From Papio anubis (taxonomy: Eukaryota; Chordata; Mammalia; Primates; Cercopithecidae), in contig NC_044981.1 of assembly GCF_008728515.1 (NCBI RefSeq), positions 112,335,702 through 112,399,701 on the forward strand: DNA of 64,000 bases, written 5' to 3'. Under the pieces are notes generated by a model. It did no database searches. It worked only from the letters and a program-made list of their open reading frames with translations, and was not told where the DNA came from. Shown piece after piece: positions 32,546-44,965 of the stretch (positions within the stretch are counted from its first letter, which is position 1; the number at the start of each line of letters is the position of its first letter). The position numbers were made by a program, and so were the translations under genes.

Positions 32546-33188
32546 ATATATTAAAAACTGTAGAAATTAAAACAACAGCAAAGACACTCTCCATGGGGCA
32601 GACATTGACTCCGGAGCTTCTCCTCCTCCGTTTCCCAGCCTGAAGAGAGTCAGGGAGTTGTGGACTCCTGCGGTGCCTCTCTGTGGGGCCTGGCAAGATA
32701 CGTTTCCAGTTCCACATCATTTTCAACAGTGTCACTATGAAGCGCATGGGCAGATTGAAATGAAGCCGAAAACTGGTCGGCTTCCAAAGAAATTACCATA
32801 AATGGGAAACCTGAATATAGCTATTCATCCTCTGGCTTCAGGCTATGAATGGCTCATTAATTAGGGCCAGAAAAAAGTGGTGCCGTCTCAGACAGGATGG
32901 CAAAAAGGAAATGCTTCTTAACCAGGGGCCACAGCCAAGACTGGGGTCCCCGGTGCCCAGCCCAGCCGCAGGCACATGGTAGGTGGTCCTCACATAGGGA
33001 ATGAAGAAATCAATACAAGGTTGGTGTCAAAATGTTGGGGTTTAAGACCCCGCTTCACCATTTCCAGACACCACACACCTGCAAAAATCCTTTCCAAATT
33101 CCAGATTTCCACCTCTGTAAAGCAGACAAAAAAACAACACACATCTCAAGATCATTGTGAGAATTATACAGGCTAATTCCAAAGAAAA
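32546..33188. other. Unassigned; MIR-like block near 33.05-33.12 kb
   Basis: The stretch around 33040-33125 has weak MIR-like order (cgcttcaccatttccagac, tttccacctctgtaaag). Nothing else was recognised. Confidence 0.35.
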
Positions 33189-33497
33189 GGTTTTTTTGTT
33201 TTTTTGGGGTTTTTTTGAGACGGAGTCTCACTCTGTCGCCCAGCCTGGAGTGCAGTGGAGCGATCTTGGCTCACTGCAAGCTCCGCCTCCCGGGTTCACA
33301 CCATTCTCCTGCCTCAGCCTCCCGAATAGCTGGGACTACAGGCGCCCACCGTCATGCCCGGCTAATTTTTTGTATTTTTAGTAGAGACGGGGTTTCACTG
33401 TGTTAGCCAGGATGGTCTCGATCTCCTGACCTTGTGATCTGCCTGCCTCGGCCTCCCAAAGTGCTGGGATTACAGGCATGAGACACCACGCCCAGCC
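33189..33497 (-). mobile_element. AluY-like, antisense
   Basis: A T-rich tail and a complete reverse-complement Alu. The sequence ccaaagaaaag on both sides is the target duplication. Confidence 0.92.
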
Positions 33498-34284
33498 CAA
33501 AGAAAAGTTTTTAAGAGATACAGATTTTATGTAAGAAAGGGAGAAAGGAAATGAAGATTCCCTTAAAACCTGTATTTCACTAAGCAAACTGAGAAAGACC
33601 TTTCATAACCACTACCCCGAGTAATAGAATACAATGTGGTTTATTATCAAGTGTTCATGAATGAAGTGTTGATTGACTTGCTTTATAGTGGAGGATTCGG
33701 TTGCTTCCTCCAAAGCCATCCCTGCTCGTTGGAGTGGTGGGCTGCTCCTGGACCAGTGCCGCTCACAGCCTGCTTTCCTTCCACTACCCGGGAAGAGCCG
33801 CATCCCTGGGTGGGGAGCTCAGCGTGGATGCTTGGAGCTGTAAGTCTTGCTTGGGTGGATTATGCACCTGGACATCAGGGCCTGGGGCAATGTGACTGGC
33901 CCAACTCAGAGGAATTGTGCCACCATTTATGATAAATGCTGAGTGTGTTTAATTTATAATAGGCTGTTTTTAATCTAGATTTTCTTGGGTACTCTGGCAG
34001 GCAAAATAAACAGGTCCAATTAACTGTTGACTAACAGATCAATAATGGACCTGAAAACAGACAACCCAGGTGGCATTTTCGGGTCAAATAAAACTTCCTC
34101 AACATCTGCTTGGCTTCCTCCTCATCTCACTGCTCCCTCTCCCTGATGTCATTCCCCTTTTAGAGGGTGGTGAGAGTATGCTGACAAGGAAGACTCCTAA
34201 ACTTATGTAACAAGGGACAGCCAGTCAAGAAAGGACCCACCTATTAGCATTGCTTGAGAGCTGAATTCAGCCATGTGCTTAAAT
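33498..34284. other. Unique sequence, no gene seen
   Basis: No repeat or exon recognised. The 98-codon frame at 33636-33932 has no domain. Confidence 0.4.
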
Positions 34285-34490
34285 AAAAGAAATAATTTCC
34301 ATTTACTGAGCATCCACCATGTGCTAGGCACTTTGCATGTGCTATGCAGGATCCCTGTGAAATATAAATTACTATCTCTATTCTACAGATGAGGCTCAAA
34401 CAAGATAAACAACGCATCCAAGCCCACAGAAGTACATTAAATGATAGAATTGAAATCAAATCTGTCTGGCTCCTAATCTATGTTTTAACC
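34285..34490 (-). mobile_element. MIR SINE, antisense
   Basis: The order tttactgagcatccaccatg, tgctaggcactttgcatg, ttctacagatgaggctcaa, and tctgtctggctcctaatc is that of an antisense MIR. Confidence 0.8.
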
Positions 34491-34515
34491 AAAACATCCC
34501 TTCCATAGCCTACCT

Positions 34516-34872
34516 GCTATGGTCTGAATGTCCCCCAAAATTCATGCATTGAAACTGAACCCCTATTGTGTCGGCGTTAAGAGGTGTGACCTTTTGGGGA
34601 GTGATTAAGTCATGAGGGCTCCACCCTCCTGAGTGGATTAGTGCCTTGCAAAAGGGCTGAAGGGAACTAGCTCAGGCCCTTCTTTGCCCTTCCGCCTTCC
34701 ACCCCATGGGGACACAGCATTCTCCCCTTCTGCCACATAAAGACCCTCACCAGATACTGAATGCCATAGCCTTGAACTTGGACTTCCCAGGCACCGGAAC
34801 TGTTAGAAATAAATGTCTATTGATTATAAATCACTGTCTGTGGTATTTTGTTATAGCAACACGAACAACAAA
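34516..34872 (+). mobile_element. MLT1A-type MaLR LTR
   Basis: Starts gctatggtctgaatgtcccc, contains agaccctcaccagata and gaactgttagaaataaatg, and ends tattttgttatagcaacacg. It is a sense solo LTR. Confidence 0.82.
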
Positions 34873-35835
34873 GACGCCACAAATTGCCTCTCACATTTAC
34901 AACCTAGTATGTGTGACTTCTGCTCTCCTCCCCTGGAAATGCCAGTAACATAGAGATTAGCCAATTTCATTCATGACAACTTGCTCAGCAATCAGTTTAA
35001 ACATCTATACATATTTAATCACAGATCTGCTTGTAAATCGATTTCCCATGAAAACTTGAACTGGACAGGATTTGACAGTCACTCAGATTCTGGTCACTTC
35101 TGGGGGTGCAGAAGAGCAAACAACAGGCTTATAGCACAGGAGAGGCCCCATTTAAATCCTGATTCTTCCTCTTTCTGGCTGCATCAGTTGGGTTTTCAGT
35201 TGCAAACAGTAGAACACATATGTAGGCGAAAACCAGCCTACTGAAAGGGAGCTTATTAGGATGATGGGAGGGCTGGAGATTCAGGCTGGCCAACTGCAGA
35301 AGCCCAGTGAGGCTGGGCCCAGCCAGGGTGATCACAGGAACATTCTAAAGGATGCCACCCTTGCCCCACTGGGCAGTCACCTCCCTGCTGAGCAGCATCC
35401 CGGACTCTCCCCACCTCTCCCTTCCAAGTCAGCATAGAAGGAGCAGCATGCAGTGGTCATGCTCAGGCCATCATCTGCTGCCTCCCTGTTGGAGGCTGAG
35501 AGAGAACATCTGCCCTGCGGGCTCCACCCTCCCACTACGGAGCTTAAGGGAGCGCTGTGCTTCACATCATGCAGGTGTCCCGTGAGTGGTAACCCCCTCC
35601 ACTTCCCCCTTCCCTTCCCTCTACCACTGATGGCTGTAACTCCTCCAGTCTACCAGACCCTTGCAAACAGTCCAGCTCCTGCCCAACCTCTGAGAAACAG
35701 GAACTGGTGACAGTCATCCCATCCTGACACTTCCCCCTCTTTGCTGCTGTGGCCACTTGCTGTCCCCTGGCCAAAGGATGTGAGCTTTTCATAGAGTCCC
35801 TGTATGGTTCTATATTGCTGGTCACAAAAGATCTT
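34873..35835. other. Unique sequence, no gene seen
   Basis: No repeat was recognised. Open frames reach about 115 codons on the - strand and overlap Alu-tail-like GTTT repeats, so they are not genes. Confidence 0.4.
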
Positions 35836-36063
35836 TGTTTGTTTGGTTGGTTTTTTGAGTTTTTGTTTGTTTGTTTGTTTGTTTCTGAGATGGAGTCTCG
35901 CTCTGTCACTCAGGCTTGAGAGCAAGTGGTGCTATGTCCGCTCACTGCAATCTCTGCCTTCCGGGTTCAAGTGGTTCTCCTGCCTCGGCCTCCTCAGTAG
36001 CTGGGATTGATTACAGGCACATGCCACCACATCCAGCTCATTTCATTATTATTTATTTATTAT
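35836..36063 (-). mobile_element. Alu, antisense, left part of split copy
   Basis: A GTTT tail, then reverse-complement Alu (gagatggagtctcgctctg to gccaccacatccagctc). It is interrupted by two younger Alus and resumes at 36663. Confidence 0.85.
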
Positions 36064-36355
36064 TTTTTTTTTTTAGAGACAGAGTCTCACTCTGTCGCCC
36101 AGGCTGGAGTTCAGTGGTGTGATCTCAGCTCACTGCAAGCTCTGCTTCCCGGGTTCACGCCATTCTCCTGCCTCAGCCTCCTGAGTAGCTGGGACTACAG
36201 GTGCCCGCCACCACGCCCGGCTAATCTTTGTACTTTTAGTAGAGACGGTGTTTCACGATGTTAGCCAGGATAGTTTTGAACTCCTGACCTCGTGATCCAC
36301 CCACCTCAGCCTCCCAAAGTGCTGGGATTACAGGCACGAGCCACTGCATCTGGCC
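36064..36355 (-). mobile_element. AluY-like, antisense, nested
   Basis: Complete reverse-complement Alu ending gcatctggcc, the first of two Alus inside the host Alu. Confidence 0.9.
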
Positions 36356-36357
36356 AA

Positions 36358-36662
36358 TTTTTTTTTTTTTTTTTTTTTTTTGAGACAGAGTCTCGCTCTG
36401 TCACCCAGTCTGGAGTGCAGTGGCGCGATCTCGGTTCACTGCAAGCTCCACCTCCCAGGTTCACGCCATTCTTCTGCCTCAGCCTCCCAAGTAGCTGGGA
36501 CTACAGGCGCCTGCCACCACGCCTGGCTAATTTTTGTATTTTTTAAGTAGAGACATGGTTTCACTGTGTTAGCAAAGATGGTCTTGATATCCTGACCTCA
36601 TGATCCGCCTGCCTCGGCCTCCCAAAGTGCTGGGATTACAGGCGTGAGCCACTGTGCCTGGA
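36358..36662 (-). mobile_element. AluY-like, antisense, nested
   Basis: Complete reverse-complement Alu with a poly(T) of about 22, directly following the previous one and ending tgtgcctgga. Confidence 0.9.
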
Positions 36663-36800
36663 CTCAATGTTTTTATTTTTAAAAGAGATGAGGTTTCGCC
36701 ATGTTGGCCAGGCTGGTCTCGAACTCCTGACCTCAAGTGATCTGCCTGCCTCAGCCTCCCAAAGTGCTGGGATTATAAGTGTGAGCCACCATACCTGGCC
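36663..36800 (-). mobile_element. Alu, antisense, right part of split copy
   Basis: This resumes the Alu from 35836 (tttttatttttaaaagagatg to ccatacctggcc). Confidence 0.85.
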
Positions 36801-38848
36801 TGGTTATAAAATATCTTATTAACACTGGGCTACAAGTGAAATAATGGAAACACAGCAAATCAGTTGCAGGAAATATTCTGAGAATATCTTTTAGAAGTCA
36901 TTGGGACCCCAGAGAGAGCATTTCATTTGATGACAAGTGACCTCGTTCAAAAGCAACCTCTGTTACTAACTAGTGTGACCCTGGGCCTGTGCATTCACCT
37001 TCCAGTGTCTCTTTCCTCACCTAAGAAAGGTAGTAAATAATATTTCCTGAGCAACCTGCAACATGAGAGTCAACAAGTGCCTCCCATAGAAAGAGCTGCA
37101 CAAACAAAGGTTGTCTTTGAGAGGGTAGAGGGAGAGTTGTGCAAGGGAAGGACAGGGCTGTGGAGGGCGTCTGACCTTCCATATGGCCCCTGCTCTGCTC
37201 AGCTCAGCCCAAAGGCAGAGCCGATACAGATTCCCTGGCCATGAGCACCAGCACGCCTACTTGTAGGGGCCTGTCCTTCCTACAACAGCAGTGGGTGCCC
37301 AGAATCCTGCCTCCCTAAAACTATATTCACTCTGTCTACATAGCTTTCAAAGTACATGTTCTGATGCGGTAGGTTTAAAACTCAGCCTTTTTGTATGTCT
37401 TTTCCCTTTGCTGTGGCTCTGTCATGCAGGGCCTCATTGGGAACTGGCTAATACAGTTCACACTCTGTGAAGGACTTGCAGCTCATCCCAGATGACCACT
37501 TACACATTCTTACCAACCACATAAGAACAGAGGAGCATCTTGTAAAAAGACTGAACCCATGCCCTCCTCTCTTCCCCAGCTTGGAATGAAGCAGCCACAT
37601 TTACAGAGGAAAAAGACATAAAAATCAGCTTTTTCAACACTCTCAGCACTATGGGTGGTTTCTTTCTAAAGCCAGAAAATTTGGTAAAAATGAAGGGCAG
37701 CTCAAATTTGACACGCTGCAGCCAAGGGAGAGACAAACATAGTTATCCGAAGCAGTACTGCAGCAAAGTAAAGTACTATTGCTTCCCTTCTTTGAAGATA
37801 TCTCCAGCCACCATTTTTCTCAGAAGTCCTAACTTTTGAATTAAAATAATATGTGTGGGTATGAATTTATATACCCACAAATATTTATAATTCCAAGATA
37901 CAACACTCATGCTCGCATTTTCTAAAGTCAAAGGCATGGAAAGGTCTGTGACGCTGTGTTGGAAATCAGATAACTTGTCAGCTGCATATCACAAAGGAAA
38001 TACAAACAAAACAAAGGATCTACAGTTGTTAACTTAATGTCCCCTGTCACTCAAGGGACTTTTGAGAAACACAATTTATAACTGTATTAATCTTTTCCAA
38101 ACACAGACTTTAAAAATAAGCAATAACCTACTTTGATAATAACTATATAGCTATGAAAAAAAATCACTCATTGAATCATAATTTGATTAGTCCTCTTCCA
38201 GGAGGCTCTATGATAAAACTTTGCTTTACATACAGGATCACAGACTTTTGGAGACTGATGAAGGCTTGTTCTGTTCCCTAATTTCATATTCAGATGAGCA
38301 AAGTTGACCTGGAACGGTCAACTGGCTCGTCCAGGGTCACCCAGCAATAGTGGGCATGGGAGAGCAGAATCCGCCCACTACTCTGACACTGGTGTCCCTC
38401 CATTGCCCCACCTGTATACAGCAAGAATTAATTTATTATCACCCCATTTGCTCCACGGAAGATGAAATACACAAAAGGCACCATACCAGGACCAACAAAG
38501 CCTACCTAATGAAAAGAGACAGGTCACAAAGCATTTGGCAGGAACGGAGTCATTTCAGGTGGTGACAGGTTGTAGTCTAATTTATTTCTGAGTGAGGAAG
38601 ATGCATTGATTCATTTTTCTCCCAACCTAGTCAGACCACTAGCTTTTCATCATCATACATATCCATTTGTTACAAGTTCTTACCAATGCAAGTTCCTGTT
38701 CACAAGTATTTCAAACATCAAGATTTTAAAATGTGTCTTGAATGTAAAACTATTTTTATCATCACAACCTCAACTTATAAACAGGTTGTGTTCAGAAGTC
38801 CTTTGGTAACTCATTTTTGTTTTCTTTGTTTATTTATTTTTAACCTTT
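36801..38848. other. Mostly unique; MIR-like block at 36.95-37.1 kb
   Basis: The block at about 36955-37105 (ctctgttactaactagtgtg, tttcctcacctaagaaag) has sense-MIR order. A second weak antisense MIR-like block lies near 38285-38355. No gene was seen. Confidence 0.45.
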
Positions 38849-39147
38849 TTTTTTTCGTTTTTGAGACAGAGTCTCGCTCTGTTGGCCGGGCTGGAGTGCA
38901 GTGGCACAATCTCAGCTCACTTCAAGCTCTGCCTCCCCGGTTCACGCCATTCTTCTGCCTCAGCCTCCCCAGTAGCTGGGACTACAGGTGCCCACCACCA
39001 CACCAAGCTAATTTTGTTTTTGTATTTTTAGTAGAGACGGGGTTTCACCGTGTTAGCCAGAGTAGTCTCGATCTCCTGACCTCGTGATCCACCTGCCTCG
39101 ACCTCTCAAAGTGCTGGGATTACAGGTGTGAGCCACCACGCCTGGCC
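38849..39147 (-). mobile_element. AluY-like, antisense
   Basis: Reverse-complement Alu ending cacgcctggcc. The flank tatttttaac recurs after it as a target duplication. Confidence 0.92.
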
Positions 39148-39444
39148 TATTTTTAACTTTTTGAGACTGAGTCTCACTCTGTTGCCCAGGCAGGAGTTCA
39201 GTGGCACGATACTGGCTCACTGCAACATCTGCCTCCCAGGCTCAAGCGATCCTCCCACCTCAGCCTCCCAAGTAGGTGGACCACAGATGCACACCACCAT
39301 GCCTGGCTAATTTTTTGTAGTTTTGGTAGAGATGGGGTCTCGCCCTGTTGCCCAGGCTAGTCTCGAACTCCTGAGCTCAAGCAGTCCGCCCACCTCGGCC
39401 TCCTAAAATGCTGGGATTAAAGGCGAGAGCCACCACACCTGGCC
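39148..39444 (-). mobile_element. AluJ/S-like, antisense
   Basis: An older reverse-complement Alu directly adjacent to the previous one, ending cacacctggcc. Confidence 0.88.
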
Positions 39445-41955
39445 TTGTACTTCATGTTTAGAACCTGGAACTTACTTTCTACCAGAAAGGATTCTAAAAA
39501 TAGAAATTAGGTGCCCAGCCAGGTCTTCCCAGGAGTCTAACCCACAAAGCCCATAGAGGCACTCAAGCAGCCCCCCGAGCACTCAGCACCCTGGAATCTG
39601 AGCCCCTCCTCTTTCCTGCTTCCCCTTCATTCCGGTGACAAGAGTAGTAGGAATGCAGCCTTTTCCTCTCCCAAAGTCCACTAAAAGAAAACCCAGAGAG
39701 CGTGCCTGAAATGGAACCTCTCCCATGTGACTGAGAGCCAGTTCGCCCACGGTGTGGCCAAGGATTTCATTTGGATTCCTCCTGCTGCTGGGGAACAAAA
39801 GGCTCCCCCAGAGTCTCCTTCCTCAGACCAATTGGCTGTGGGCCTTTTGCACTGGAAATTCAGGAAACTCTTGTATTACAAATCTAGCTGACAATGCAGG
39901 TTCCTGAAAATTCTACCACTCTCTTCCTAATTCTAAGAAGATAAACAGTTTATACCCACCTCAGTGAGATAAATACGGGCTTTGGAGCCAGAGGAAACAT
40001 GAGTCTAAATCCCTGCCTTCCACTTTCCAGTGGCAGTGTCTAGTGTCTCTGTAAGACAGCGCACATGTGGGCACTTTTAGCCCTGGTGTCCAGTGCTCCC
40101 CACGCTACGGTGCCAATCTCCCTCAGGAGTCCCTCTCCTCCCAGCAGCATTTCTGATCACCAGATGCAATGAAAAAGGAAAGAAAGGTAAAATGAGAAAC
40201 ACTAAACAAAGGAATGGTGATACGGCACAGGTTTCTCTTAGGGCTTAACTCTTCCCAGTGTCATGGGGTGAAGAAGGAGAGCTCTCTTTCCCAGGAGGAT
40301 GGAGGAAGAAAGGAAGGCAGGTTCTGCGATCCCTGCAAGACCTGGGGCTCCCTGCTCACCAAGCCCCATTCTCTCTTGGCTTTCCCAGGTGTGCTGAAAG
40401 GAAGGATCACAAATACTTGGGAAGGTGAAAGAATAAAACACACTCCACAAGCCTGAGCTCCATCCTGCCTTTAGAACTACTGATAAACATCAGGGATTTT
40501 CCTGTGCTAGCAAGGAGGGACATAAGCCAATCATGCACATCTGTTTTACAAAGTTATCCATCCCCTTCTCCCAGCAAACTCCTCTGATGTGAGTTCTACT
40601 GCAAATGCCAACCACCTCTGCAGGATTTCCCAAGATGCCTCATTCATTCAGCAGATGCACATTAATCACCTATGATGTGTTCATCACTGTGCCCAGTGCT
40701 GGAGTCACCAACCATAGGCCATGCAGATAAGGCAGAGGGCAAGTGTGCTAGCTTGAGATTGGACTTGCTCCTGGGCAGCCCACTTTGGTTCCTTACCGAA
40801 GTGTCTTCAATAGCTGGACTCCAGGCTTCAGGCTCCACCTCTTCACACAGCCCTTCACACTCCACTTTCACATCTCTCTGTCACTGAGGGACTGGGACAT
40901 GCAGTCCCTTGCTTGAGTCACATGGTTGGTTAGTGGCACAACAGGAACTAGAATCATGGACCCTCCTAGGTTCCTCCCTAGACCACTAGACCAGGCTTCC
41001 TCTGAACTGTCTGCTTGGTCAAGGCTGGGGTTGAAAGTAGGAAGACATAGCCAAGGTTTAATGGAAGAAGGAAGGTGTATGAAGCCCAAATCTCATCCAC
41101 ATATCAGGAGTTTTCTCCTTGTGCTTTAGTTTCCTTGGATGCGAAATGAAATTGGTAAATGAGAATTTGGGTCTCTGGATGATTCTCCTGAACTGCCCCT
41201 CCTGGCAGAAGAGCAGGAGTGAGTATTTGTTTTGCTCCTAAGGATGAAAACCCAGCCCACAGCAGCCCTCTACAAAACAGTAATTTTTTGATGTTCCTTG
41301 TTTCCACTGAAAAGGAAAATCATGTCCAATTCTGCATTTTACTCCATAGTACAGCTAGATTTGTTTTAACATAAACAAATATTAATACGCTTATCCTGTA
41401 CAAATTTTTGACCAAAATGAGTCTCCGGGGCAATGCACCAGCTGACCCTGTGGTTTCTTGCACTTTTGTCACCCATCTGAGTACTAACGGGCACGTGGCT
41501 CAGTGCCAGTGCGAGATGTGGAGACTTACATATCTCCTAAATCTCACCCGCACATCCTGCAGGCCTACACTTGAGCTTCAAGTAAACAGCTGGGGAGTCA
41601 CACTTAGGTTTGATAATGAGTACCAAGAAGACATCAATTCAATAATGACTTTTGCATTCATATGTGCTCCATATAAATGACCTCCCCCTTGCACCCACAC
41701 CAGCCTGGCCCAGGACCCAAGTGACCCTTGGGAGAGGATCAGCCAGGTGCCAGGCAGAGTTGTGGGCTGGAAAGAAACACTTGCTCCCGCTTAACAAACT
41801 AGCATATCGTGGATCTTCACAATAATGTGGAACAATGAGGGATTGCTTTTAAATGTTTAAAATCACTCCATCATTTACTAATCATTAAGAAGTTTATTGT
41901 CAACTTCTTGTGAAAAGCAACCACACTTCTTCTGATAGCTCTTAGTAACCAAAAC
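39445..41955. other. Unique sequence, no gene seen
   Basis: A MIR-like block is possible at 39975-40045 (tttggagccagagg, gagtctaaatccctgcc). Open frames reach 90 codons without known domains. Confidence 0.45.
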
Positions 41956-42263
41956 TTTTTTTTTTTTTTCTTCTTTTTGAGACAGAGTCTCACTCCATCG
42001 CTCAGGCTGGAGTGCTGTGGCGCGATCTCGGCTCACTGTAAGCTCCCCGTCCCGGGTTAATGCCATTCTGCTGCCTCAGCCTCCTGAGTAGCTGGGACTA
42101 CAGGTGCCCACCACCACGCCCGGCTAATTTTTGTATTTTTTTTTTAGTAGAGACGGGGTTTCACCGTGTGAGCCAGAATGGTCTCAATCTCCTGACTTCG
42201 TGATCCACCCGCCTTGCCCTCCCAAAATGCTGGGATTACAGGCATGAGCCATGGCGCCCGGCC
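41956..42263 (-). mobile_element. AluY-like, antisense
   Basis: Complete reverse-complement Alu ending gcgcccggcc. The sequence agtaaccaaaac on both sides is the target duplication. Confidence 0.93.
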
Positions 42264-42673
42264 AGTAACCAAAACATTTTTACAATCGTATTTAAGCACT
42301 TCCTTTTGTAGGGTAGCTAATGAACTGTGCAGGTGTCTGTTCAGATTTTGGAATTTTCGTGGATCCCTCATCCATCCACTGAGTTAGAACTGGTAAGAGT
42401 TTCCAGCCTTCCGATTTTCTGAACACACAGTGTTGAGGTTACGATGGAGGGCAGGAGTTAGTGGGAACCCTTTGTTATCTAGGAGGCTTCATTTGCCTAC
42501 ACTTTCATCATTTCTGAGCCACCATAGGGCAGTTTATTGTATTATGAAAGTTTATTTGCATAAAAATCTTCATTTGTTTTCTTGAAATTATGTTAACTGA
42601 GAAAAAAGAGCACATGACAGTATAAACACCTCTCACACAAACAGCTATCAAGAGATAATTTAAATGTTTTCTA
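42264..42673. other. Unassigned sequence
   Basis: No feature recognised. Confidence 0.4.
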
Positions 42674-42943
42674 GGGAGGCCGAGGTGAACAAATCGCTTG
42701 AGGCCAGAAGTTCAAGACCAGCCTGGCTAACATGGTGAAATGCTATCTTTACTAAAAATACAAAAATTAGGGGGGTGTGGTGGTACATGCCTGTAATTTC
42801 AGCTACCGTGGCAAGGGGGTGGGGGTTGGGGGGGGTGGGAGGCTGAGGCAAGAGGATCGCTTGAGCCCAGGAGGCAGAGGTTGCCGAGAGCTGAGATTGC
42901 CTGGGTGACATAGACCCTGTCTAAAAAAAAAAAAAAAAAAAAA
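42674..42943 (+). mobile_element. Alu, 5'-truncated, with G-rich insertion
   Basis: Begins inside the left monomer at gggaggccgagg and ends in a poly(A) of about 22. In the right monomer a G-rich run (about 42811-42838) replaces the normal tactcgggaggct junction. Confidence 0.82.
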
Positions 42944-42998
42944 TTATTTAAATTTAACATGTATGAGGGCCTTTTTCTATGAAGTTGCCTGTATTTCC

Positions 42999-43087
42999 CT
43001 TTCCTTCCTTCCTTCCTTCCTTCCTTCCTTCCTTCCTTCCTTCCCTTCCTTCCTTCCTTTCTTTCTTTCTCTTTCTTTCTTTCTTTC

Positions 43088-43124
<37 letters not shown>

Positions 43125-43125
43125 T
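42999..43125 (-). repeat. (TTCC)n/(TTTC)n/(TC)n pyrimidine microsatellite
   Basis: About ten TTCC units, then TTTC units and a TC run, directly ahead of an antisense Alu. It is the expanded Alu tail. Read on the - strand it is a GGAA/GAAA array. Confidence 0.9.
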
Positions 43126-43412
43126 TTGAGACGGAGTCTCGCTCTGTCACCCAGGCTGGAGTGCAGTGGCGCGATCTCGGCTCACTGCAAGCTCCACCTC
43201 CTGGGTTTAGGCCTTCCTCCTGCCTCAGCCTCCGGAGTAGCTGGGACTACAGGTGCCCGCCACTACGCGCAGTAATCTTTTGTATTTTTAGTAGAGACGG
43301 GGTTTCACCGTGTTAACTAGGATGGTTTCGATCTCCTGACCTGGTGATCCGCCCACCTCGGCCTCCCAAAGTGTTGGGATTACAGACAGGCGTGAGCCAC
43401 TGCTCCCGGTCT
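43126..43412 (-). mobile_element. AluY-like, antisense
   Basis: Reverse-complement Alu ending tgctcccggt. Confidence 0.9.
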
Positions 43413-43735
43413 CCATTTTTTTCAAAAAGTATATCTCTATTGGAGTTAAAAATGGTTTGATGGAATAATATAATTTCAACTAATTGAAATTATATTTTAA
43501 TTATTATCCATCTCCAATATTTATTATAGTCTTAGTGTACAGTTTGTTGAGCTCATATTTTCCTTGAGGACTGAAGTCACTGTGAGTAAACTGCCACAAG
43601 GTTATTTTATTTCTGCAGGTTGTCTCCCCTAAGTACTGTGAAAACGTGTCATCTTGAAGGGCTGTCAACACGGACATTTTCTCATTTACTAAGTAGGAGA
43701 ATTCTGCAAGCACTTTCCATTATTTAAGAATTCAT

Positions 43736-44046
43736 GGCCGAGCTTAGTGGCTCGCGCCTGTAATCCCAGCACTTTGGGAGGCCGAAGCGGGCGGATCACC
43801 AGGTCGGGAGATCGAGACCATCCTGGCTAACATGGTGAAATCCCGTCTCTACTAAAAATACAAAAAAGTTTGCCAGTGCGGTGGCGGGTGCCTCTCGTTC
43901 CAGCTACTCGGGAGGCTGAGGCAGGAGAATGGCGTGAACCCGGGAAGCGGAGCTGGCAGTGAGCTGAGATCGCGCCACTGCACTCCAGCCTGGGCAACAG
44001 AGGGAGACTCTGTCTCAGAAAAAAAAAAAAAAAAAAAAAAAAAAAA
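43736..44046 (+). mobile_element. AluY-like
   Basis: Complete Alu with a poly(A) of about 27. The sequence aagaattca / aaaattca on the two sides fits a target duplication. Confidence 0.92.
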
Positions 44047-44345
44047 TTCACAGCAAAAGATAAAAGCTTTTATTTTTGTTATTTATTTCTGTTTTATGAA
44101 TGTGGCCCTTTCAGCTTTATAACAACAATCCAAATCAGTGTGCGAAAACCACACACAACCACTCTCCCGAGGAACACACATCCAGGTAACTGAAGCCTGA
44201 ATGAAACAGTATTTTTTCACTTGGTTTTCGTGGAATTCCGCCTCAGGTAGTCCTACCGCCTCCCCAAGGCCTGTGCTTATAGCTTTTTCTAGCCCCTAGG
44301 AGACTGGACCCTGGCAACCCGCTTACCTCTGTCTCGCTCTTTAAC
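44047..44345. other. Unassigned sequence
   Basis: No repeat or exon recognised. Confidence 0.4.
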
Positions 44346-44362
44346 TGCAGCGCCCTCTGGTG
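44346..44362 (-). promoter_or_regulatory. Candidate CTCF site
   Basis: On the - strand the sequence reads acaccagagggcgctgc, which matches the known CTCF core (ccasyagrgggcgc) at nearly every position. It lies in non-repeat sequence about 14.6 kb upstream of the ULBP3-like start codon. Binding is inferred from the motif only. Confidence 0.55.
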
Positions 44363-44750
44363 TACATTTTGATTTTAGCAGCCGAAGTCACTGGCCCTGT
44401 GTCATGTTGCTGGTGGGTCCTGGTGGTAGTTTTATCTTCTGTTTCTCTCAGGTAGTATCTAGAGATAAGTTAGAACCACAAGAGTTTGCAAGAAATAATA
44501 ACAGTAAAAATTCGGAAAGCCAGACTCTCCAATGCTCACCGTAAAATGCTAAGGAAATAACTTCACTCTCCCCTAAGGACCTGGAGACATTGGCTTAGGA
44601 ACTCACCTCATAGATCATTTAAGGCAACTCCCTCATCTGAAAGACAAGAAATCAAGGCCCGGAGGAGTTAAGTGACTTGTCAGGCTGATACAGTGAGTTG
44701 GGTTGACCACCGAGGCCTTCTGCTACCCCCTATGATGGAAAGAGCTACAA
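44363..44750. other. Unassigned; possible MIR-type SINE at 44.61-44.71 kb
   Basis: The stretch ccctcatctgaaagacaagaa followed by aagtgacttgtcaggctg has antisense MIR-type order. The rest is unassigned. Confidence 0.4.
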
Positions 44751-44965
44751 TTCTCTGAGTATTACCACGAGCCAAGCACTATGCTAAGTCTATTACAGGC
44801 ACTGGCTTGAGACCCACAGCAATATTTTGAGGTAGGTACTATCATGATGCCTATTTTACACACAGGGAAGTATAAGCTTAGCGAGCGAGACTGAGGAAAC
44901 GTGCATGCCCCATGTCACACAAACACAGGGTTTCTGACTGCAGAGCCGGTGCTTGAAACCACGAC
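44751..44965 (-). mobile_element. MIR SINE, antisense
   Basis: The order gagccaagcactatgctaag, gaggtaggtactatcatgatg, cctattttacacacagggaag and gcagagccggtgcttgaaac is that of an antisense MIR. Confidence 0.75.
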
